Assembly: GCF_022539505.1 (NCBI RefSeq)
Contig: NC_061509.1
Span: 212,436,254-212,500,253, forward strand
DNA: 64,000 nt
Direction: 5' to 3'
DNA from: Lolium rigidum
Taxonomy: Eukaryota > Streptophyta > Magnoliopsida > Poales > Poaceae
Shown: positions 58,543-64,000 of the stretch, piece after piece
Layout of the letters: the number at the start of each line of letters is the position of its first letter
Numbering within the stretch: position 1 is the stretch's first letter
The notes under the pieces: model-generated
Database searches by the model: none
What the model was told of the DNA's origin: nothing
What the model saw: only the letters and a program-made list of their open reading frames with translations
Translations under genes and position numbers: made by a program

Positions 58543-60117
58543 ATGGACCGTCCGCAAGAGCCGCCTACCGCCGGCGGTACACCTCCTTCGGGCGCGGTGG
58601 TTGATGTCCCCGTCGGAGGTCCGCCGGCCGCCGGCGTCGTGTCGGCCATGATCGCCTCCACCATCCCGTCGAAGAGGAAGAGGATCCCGGCAATTCTTCG
58701 AATCGGCGCCGGCGGCCGCCGATTCAGCCGGCGGCGCGCCGCCGGCTGCCAAGAAGACGGGCCGGGTGAAGACCAAAGCCGCCGGGCCGAGGGGTGTGGC
58801 GCCGGCCAAGGTGCGGACCAAGGCAATCAGCCGCATCGGCCTCGCGCCTCCGCCGGCCTCCAAGGTCACGACCCCTCCTCCGTCCGTTCCGGCCCGTTGC
58901 GCTGCCCGCGCCGCCCGCGCCGCCGCCAACCACCATCGACGTAGACAAGGTGTTCGATGTTGAGTCCACAACATCGTACATGGACATGCTCAACGATTCC
59001 GCGGTGAATTTGGACGCCGGTATCGGTGCATTCGATGGGGAGTGCAATGTTGAAGAGATTGATGAGGAGGAGGAGGATGAGGGTGACGAGGAGGAGGTGG
59101 TTGAGGTTGATCCGGCTGCCGCCGGTTCTTCGTCGACGCCGAAGCCACGCACGGCGAACTACAGCGAGATCGAGGACGTCATCTTGGTCCGTGCTTGGAG
59201 CAAGGTGGGGATGGATGCGTGCACCGGAGTGGACCAAGGCGGCAAGCGCTATTGGCAGCGCATTGAGGATCAGTACCACCAGCTGAAGCCTCGCACGAAG
59301 AGCATGGCGGACAGATCCTACCGCTCCCTTGAAGGCCGATGGAACATCATCAAGCCGGCTTGTTCTCGTTGGAGTGCTGCCATGGATCAAGTGGCCGACA
59401 ACCCTCCTAGTGGATGCGTGCCTGGAGGACTACGTAAGTTTTCCTTGTGTTGATGATGTGTTCATGATGTGGAAACATCTCCTCATAGTATTGTTGTGCA
59501 GCCCAAGTATGCTCAAGGTAGGTACAAGGACATGGCCGGCTCAAAGAACAAGGAATTTCAATTTGAACATTGCTTTTCCATCCTTCAACATCTTCCTAAA
59601 TGGAAGTTGCGGGACAACGAGCCAAAGTGCAAGAAGGAGGCACTTATCACCATGGATGATGAAGCGAGACGACATGAGGGGGAGAAACACCGGCAAGCCC
59701 GAGGGCAACAAGAAGGCCAAGGAGAGGGTCAAGGTAGAACTTGAAGCAGCTAGCTTCCGGGAGAAGTTGGATCAACTCATGAAGTCCAAGGAGGCATTGA
59801 CGATGAAGACGTTGGAGACCAAGCTCATCATCACCGACAAGAAGAGTGTGGTGAAGCTTGCCAAGGTGCAAGCAAGGAAGGAGCTTGACATGAAGATGAT
59901 CGCAGCCAAAGAAGCCAAGGCCATGAAGGAGCTCTTGGCCGAGGAGAGGGAAATCATGATGATGCGCACCGACGGCATGGACGAGGATCAGCTGGCGTGG
60001 TGGAAGGAGACCAAGGCGGACATCATTGCGAGGAAGAAGGCTGCGCGTCAAGCTCGTGATCAAGGTGAGTCTCCGGCGAGCGGTGGCGCCGGTGGTGATG
60101 GATCCGTTGATGGTTGA
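58543..60117 (+). pseudogene. Harbinger ORF1: Myb/SANT-like DNA-binding protein with NAM-associated C-terminus
   Basis: The start MDRPQEPPTAGGTPPSGAVV leads into a lysine-rich region (about 58660-58860) that needs frame changes. The next frame gives VFDVESTTSYMDMLNDSAVN, an acidic stretch, and the SANT-like trihelix: NYSEIEDVILVRAWSKVGMD, YWQRIEDQYHQLKPRTKSMA, SLEGRWNIIKPACSRWSAAM. A GTAAGT donor at about 59434 and a GTTGTGCAG acceptor ending near 59501 bound an intron. After it, PKYAQGRYKDMAGSKNKEFQ and EHCFSILQHLPKWKL follow. One more frame change near 59690 leads to the coiled-coil NAM-associated domain (EGNKKAKERV, LDQLMKSKEA, LAWWKETKADI) ending at 60117. In PIF systems this protein binds DNA together with the transposase. 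The several frame changes make this copy a pseudogene. Confidence 0.85.
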
Positions 60118-60262
60118 TCACATTTGGGAATTCCGTGGCTTGAACATTGCCTATGATCGTGTTGTGATGTTAAAACTATGAATTATGCATCACATATTTT
60201 GGATGTGCTATGTTTGATGTCAAATTGTTGTGCAAATTTCTGTCTAAAACCCTGTTTTGAGG

Positions 60263-60370
60263 GGCCAAAACTCGGGCGAGCTAGCGAGCCCGTATCCCCA
60301 CCCCGTAAAACAGAATTCTGTTTTACGGGGTGGGGATACGGGCTCTGCTAGCTCGCCCGAGTTTTTGGCC
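60263..60370. repeat. Near-perfect 108-bp palindrome
   Basis: The arms meet at GAATTC (60313-60318). Outward from the centre each side reads CTGTTTTACGGGGTGGGGAT in inverse, then ACGGGCTC, GCTAGCTCGCCCGAGTTTT and GGCC. Mismatches are confined to about three positions (CGAG/CTCTG near 60285 and 60345, and one extra T near 60365). In RNA it would form a hairpin of about 50 bp. Confidence 0.93.
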
Positions 60371-60447
60371 GGCGAAATCCGGATACAGGGCCCTTTACTC
60401 GTGTTATACGGGGCGAAAAAATACGGGGCCTGTTAGACATGCTCTAA

Positions 60448-61433
60448 GTGTTGTTACGGGAGACTGATGAAGTGGGGGGTGTTTCCAGCAGGAGCACCGA
60501 ACGCCCTCACATGCACTGCCGTGTATATTAGTATCCAAACCTCTGATCGATCTCATGTGAGGAGCCCCAATGCAAGGCCACCACCACCCCGCTTCTCTGG
60601 CCTCAGCAGCTGCCCCTGTCTCTCCAATCTTGCTCCCCGTCCGTCTCCTCTCTTGCTAGTTGCTACACGCCACTGTGCCTGTGTCCTCTTGTAAGTGTGT
60701 GCGACTTTTAAGAAGTGTACGTACTGTGAAATGGTTACGACAGATTTGCAAAAGAATAAATCTACTAAGAGAGAGTGGCATGTGCACCAGCCATCTCGTC
60801 TACTAAGAGAGACCTAGCAAATGCATGCACGCATGATGCATGGGGCTACCGTCCAGTACGCACACCACACTGCATGATGCGCGCTGCAGCTCCACCATTA
60901 CTCCTACTCCCTACCGACCGGTGAATGGATGGAGTCAGATACCTAAACCGTGATGGACCGAACGATATTATTGTCAACTAACGTGTGCTCCCTGGCAGTG
61001 GCATGCCCTTCCAAGAGAGTGCACTGCTACCATCTAGTCGTCCACACCACATCACCATTGCAATGTCTTTTTTGGTGACATGCGTTCTGATCGAGGCGAG
61101 GTCAGCCAGCACGGCAGCACTTGCTAGCTAGCCACTGACCCTAGCGTGCCTCTGGGCTCTCTCTGTGCGAGAGAAGAAAAAGATTGAGAGGGTCGCCGTT
61201 GGGTTGTAGACAGAGCTTTGCCAAGGCAGACAGAGCACAGCAGACAAGCACGCAGGGCAGCCTCTTCGCGGCTACTTCCTCCTCTCCAAGACTCCAACAC
61301 ACTTGACGGCCATCACATGAAGCTGGCGGGCGACGCCGTTTTACCCGCTGTGTTTTCGGATCCTTTTTTCCACCGACTGGGGCGTGTAAAAACATGATGG
61401 TTTCAATGGCGTCCAATAATTCGTTAGAGCATC
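60448..61433. other. Gene-free stretch between two Harbinger elements
   Basis: CT-rich sequence at 60590-60690 and a TATATT at about 60523 could be a promoter and leader, but no coding exon follows. Nothing else is supported. Confidence 0.35.
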
Positions 61434-61436
61434 TTC

Positions 61437-62463
61437 ACTCGTCCCCCGACGAGGCCCCCGGCGAGCGTTTTTTCCATCCGGACGGCGTAATTCGGCCCAG
61501 TCGCGCCCCCGGTTCCTCGTTTTCGTCCGGATTTGGGCCTAAATTCATCCGGCGATCCCACGCCACCCCCGGCCCCCCGGGGAGTTCTCGGGGACTCCGG
61601 ACGAGTGAAAAGCGGGGAAGGGCCCGATCTGTCGGTGACTCGACGCACGAACCCCGCCGCCACGTCGCTCAAAATCTCCCCCACCCCTCGTATCTCTCTC
61701 GCCGCCGGCACCACCCCGCCGGCTTGTTGCCCAGATTGCGCCGCCCCTCCTTCCCCACCTGCCTATATTCCGCCGTGTTTGGACGACGGCCTATCTGGCT
61801 GCTCTTCCGCCGGCCTGTTTTCCGGCCTGCTTGCTCGTCGTCGCTCGCGGCTCGGGTTGCCTCGACCACGTCCGTCAGGTGTTCGTCCATTTGCCTCGCC
61901 GGCCATGGACTCGGACGAAGAGGAGGAGCAGATGTTCGTCGAGCTTATGCAAGAAGAGATGGAAGCAGCCGCCCAAGACGACGAGCACATGATGATCCTT
62001 GGTTGCTTGGCAAGCATGTACGCCGGACTGGCAACTCGTCGGCGTGGTGGGTCGGCACGAGGTCGCCGGAAGTGCAAGCCGAGACAGCGAATGGAGGGCT
62101 AATGCATGTTGTACACCGACTACTTCGCCGACAATCCATTGCACGGTGAGAGTGTTTTCCGGCGTCGTTTCAGGATGAGCAGAAAGCTATTTCTGCAAAT
62201 TGTGTATGCCATCCGCCAGTTTGATCCCTACTTCAGATGCAAGGCGGATTGCACTGGTTTGGTTGGATTTTCGTACTCTTGTTTGCCGAACTTGTTAAAT
62301 TTTATGTTGAATTTGTTTGAAATATGTCAAATGGTCGAGCTTGGGGGTTTCCTGCCGGGGGGACGGCTGGAACTTCGGCGCTCCCCACGCCAAATCTTCA
62401 TCCAATCCGGACGAAAATTTCGCCGGATTTGGGCGTGGGGAGCGCCAACGAGTGGGGATGCTC
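61437..62463. mobile_element. PIF/Harbinger deletion derivative with TTA target duplication
   Basis: GAGCATCTTCACTCG at 61437 is mirrored by CGAGTGGGGATGCTC ending at 62463, with TTA at 61434-61436 and 62464-62466. The interior holds the 5' part of the transposase gene joined to the 3' terminal region, the usual form of an internally deleted element. Confidence 0.9.
61904..62282 (+). pseudogene. N-terminal fragment of PIF/Harbinger transposase (ORF2, DDE_Tnp_4 type)
   Basis: The frame starts MDSDEEEEQMFVELMQEEME at 61904 and continues through a basic stretch (RRKCKPRQRMEG) to an in-frame TAA at 62100-62102. The same frame resumes at once with CMLYTDYFADNPLHGESVFR and RRFRMSRKLFLQIVYAIRQF, DPYFRCKADCTG, which is the conserved helix-turn-helix region of PIF transposases. 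Similarity stops near 62270 and the catalytic DDE part is deleted. Known host-domesticated relatives are ALP1-like proteins. This copy is doubly inactive. Confidence 0.9.
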
Positions 62464-62466
62464 TTA

Positions 62467-63767
62467 GGGCCAGGGGTGTCACACTTGCATCATGCCATGC
62501 TCACTCCTCAGATATGCTGTGCGCGTATACTGTACGTACCGTAGCTGCACATAATCAGAGCGAGAACTAGGAGAAGGATCAAGCTTAGTTGGTAAATGTT
62601 GGCATCCTAATCAGGTTTCCCAATATGCAAAGAAAACAAAAAAGATAGACGTGTTTGTGTTCTCTACTTATACGTTTTTATCTATGATAGAAACTTAGTG
62701 GGGGTAAAAACTAGCACGCTTTTGATGAACGCAAGAAATTCTTGTAAATGGGTAAACTTTTGTCACAAATGTTGAACTTCAGTGCTAAATTAAATCACTA
62801 AAATATTACAAAAGAAAAGTTCTTACTAAAAGTGATTCTGTTGGCGTTGGCGTGCAAACTGCTCATGAATAGAAGTGCTATTGTCAATCATCATTTAACG
62901 AGAAAGTAAACTGACACATTTTGTTTTATTAAATATTTCATAAGCACAATCATCTTGATTTTATGAGTTCTTCTTCATCTTTTGCAATCGATATTATACC
63001 CCGAATCATTTTTGTGGAGGAGAAACATCTTGCTACACCACTCTATGCTTTGAGTTCCAATGAATTGGCATCACACCCATGTAACTGCATATGCGGATCC
63101 TTTTTTGACATATCATAAATTAAAACAAATTTTATTATACTAATTTTTTTACCTCTTTGTCAATGGTTACCAAACTAATACCACAAATTGCATTTTTGTG
63201 TTGCTTAATTATTTACCTCTTTGTCAAGTTAAGCGTGTGTTTTGCTGAATTTAAACCTTTTTGTAGCAAAACACTGCCAGATTTTCCATTTTTGAGTTAT
63301 TTTCCATAAATGATTTTTAAACCTAATAGCGTTATAGGAAATGAAAAATAAAAAATAACCAAATTAGATGCCTCAACATTTTATTCGGTGATAGTTGCAC
63401 AAGATATAGTGTATTTAAATATGTGTGTTGGTGTATATTAGTATCCTAAAATATCACTGTAGAATTATCTACTGCATATTGTATAGATAATGGTTTAAAT
63501 TTTCTAAGAAATGAGCTAGGCTCACTTGTTATATAACTCAGTCACCCAGCTTCAAATTCCGCAGAACACAGATTTGTGATCTTATTATCTTTTTTAAATC
63601 ACTATAGGCGTTTCCCCTACCAGATTCCTTTTAAAAAATGGTTTTATTTTTTCTATGATCTTATAATTTAGTCACCAATAAGCAAGCACACGGTTACAAC
63701 AAAAATCGGAAGGCCAACCAAAATTCCACATGAGTGTATACAAAAGGCTTCACACGATGTCAGCTAC
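62467..63767. other. AT-rich gene-free stretch
   Basis: No gene, RNA gene or transposon end that I can support. Confidence 0.4.
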
Positions 63768-63769
63768 TA

Positions 63770-64000
63770 CCTCCATACCGGTTTACACGGCAATTACGCA
63801 TTTCGAGAACGAAGTTTGACTATAAATTTGGTCAATAAAATATGAGAAATATGCCACAAAAATTATACCATTGGATTCATATTCAAAAGAAGTTTCCAGT
63901 AGTATAATTTTTGTGATATATATCTTTTTTTTGTTGACCAAAATAGTAATCAAAGTTTTTTCTTCAAATACGTAAGAGCCCTTTAAACCGGTATGGAGGG
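63770..64000. mobile_element. Stowaway-like MITE at the window edge
   Basis: CCTCCATACCGGTTTA at 63770 is mirrored by TAAACCGGTATGGAGG at the window end (63984-63999), and TA precedes it at 63768-63769. The right TA lies outside. The interior has further inverted matches (TTGGTCAA near 63830 and TTGACCAAA near 63935), as in Stowaway elements that form long hairpins. Confidence 0.85.

Larger units (their letters stand above)
58247..60444. mobile_element. PIF/Harbinger element (2198 bp) carrying ORF1 only, TAA target duplication
   Basis: The ends are GAGCAGGTCTAACAG at 58247 and CTGTTAGACATGCTC ending at 60444, flanked by TAA (58244-58246 and 60445-60447). The termini match those of the element at 5564-6625. 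Only the DNA-binding partner gene is carried; the DDE transposase is missing. A 108-bp palindrome lies close to the right end. Confidence 0.92.

Noticed and set aside
61394..62149. 251-codon plus-strand frame at the Harbinger derivative
   Set aside because: Out of frame with the recognisable transposase start at 61904.
1..64000. CRISPR arrays, prokaryotic operons or phage genes
   Set aside because: None seen; intron structure and transposon content are those of a plant nuclear genome.

Overview
The window is a piece of a large grass nuclear genome, almost certainly Triticeae (wheat, Aegilops or barley group). The evidence is plant GT-AG gene structure, Stowaway MITEs with TA target duplications, CACTA ends with TTTAGTACCGG subterminal repeats, several PIF/Harbinger elements with TTA/TAA duplications, an Au-SINE-like fragment, and LTR-retrotransposon relics typical of wheat. 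I identified families by recognising motifs, without database searches.

Only one clearly intact, typical host gene is present: a four-exon BOI-type RING E3 ubiquitin ligase on the plus strand (10448-11803). A 130-aa intronless gene of unknown function is intact at 24317-24709. A related copy on the minus strand (34437-34828) carries a one-base deletion. A two-exon XS-type zinc-finger gene (30706-32748), a FAR1-related gene (36050-38878, minus) and a fragment of a transposon-linked gene (about 35200-35767, plus) all look broken.

The backbone is a multi-kilobase unit present three times: copy A at about 703-8720 (plus), copy B at about 20480-30020 (minus) and copy C at about 39480-47850 (minus). 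Each copy was invaded by different transposons, and the other copies serve as empty sites. Copy A holds a Harbinger element at 5564-6625 and abuts the end of another at 702. Copy B holds a 4.85-kb Mutator-like element (20882-25731) and a CACTA element (26008-27260). Copy C holds a solo LTR (39831-40284), a LINE (42199-44308) and a 122-bp duplication flanking a SINE scrap (46373-46665). Between A and B lie the BOI gene, an LTR-retrotransposon relic broken by two younger insertions (13374-14778 and 16261-17400), and a 5'-truncated minus-strand LINE (18751-19670).

Right of copy C there is a CACTA end, a Stowaway MITE, a second LINE fragment, a GATGGCAAT-ended element, a short-LTR copia element (53775-57926, TSD AACCT) lacking most of gag, and two Harbinger derivatives. 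One of these (58247-60444) keeps the Myb/SANT-type ORF1 and the other (61437-62463) keeps only the transposase N-terminus. The window ends inside a Stowaway-like MITE.

The most unusual signal is a 5S rRNA-derived stretch inside the CACTA element at 26008-27260. Its two internal control blocks are preserved and spaced exactly as in 5S RNA, and a decayed homologue lies at 1280-1415. The Mutator-like element is also notable: it carries the intact 130-aa gene, a 327-bp satellite array, a tRNA-like box and its own transposase relic between 83-bp terminal inverted repeats.
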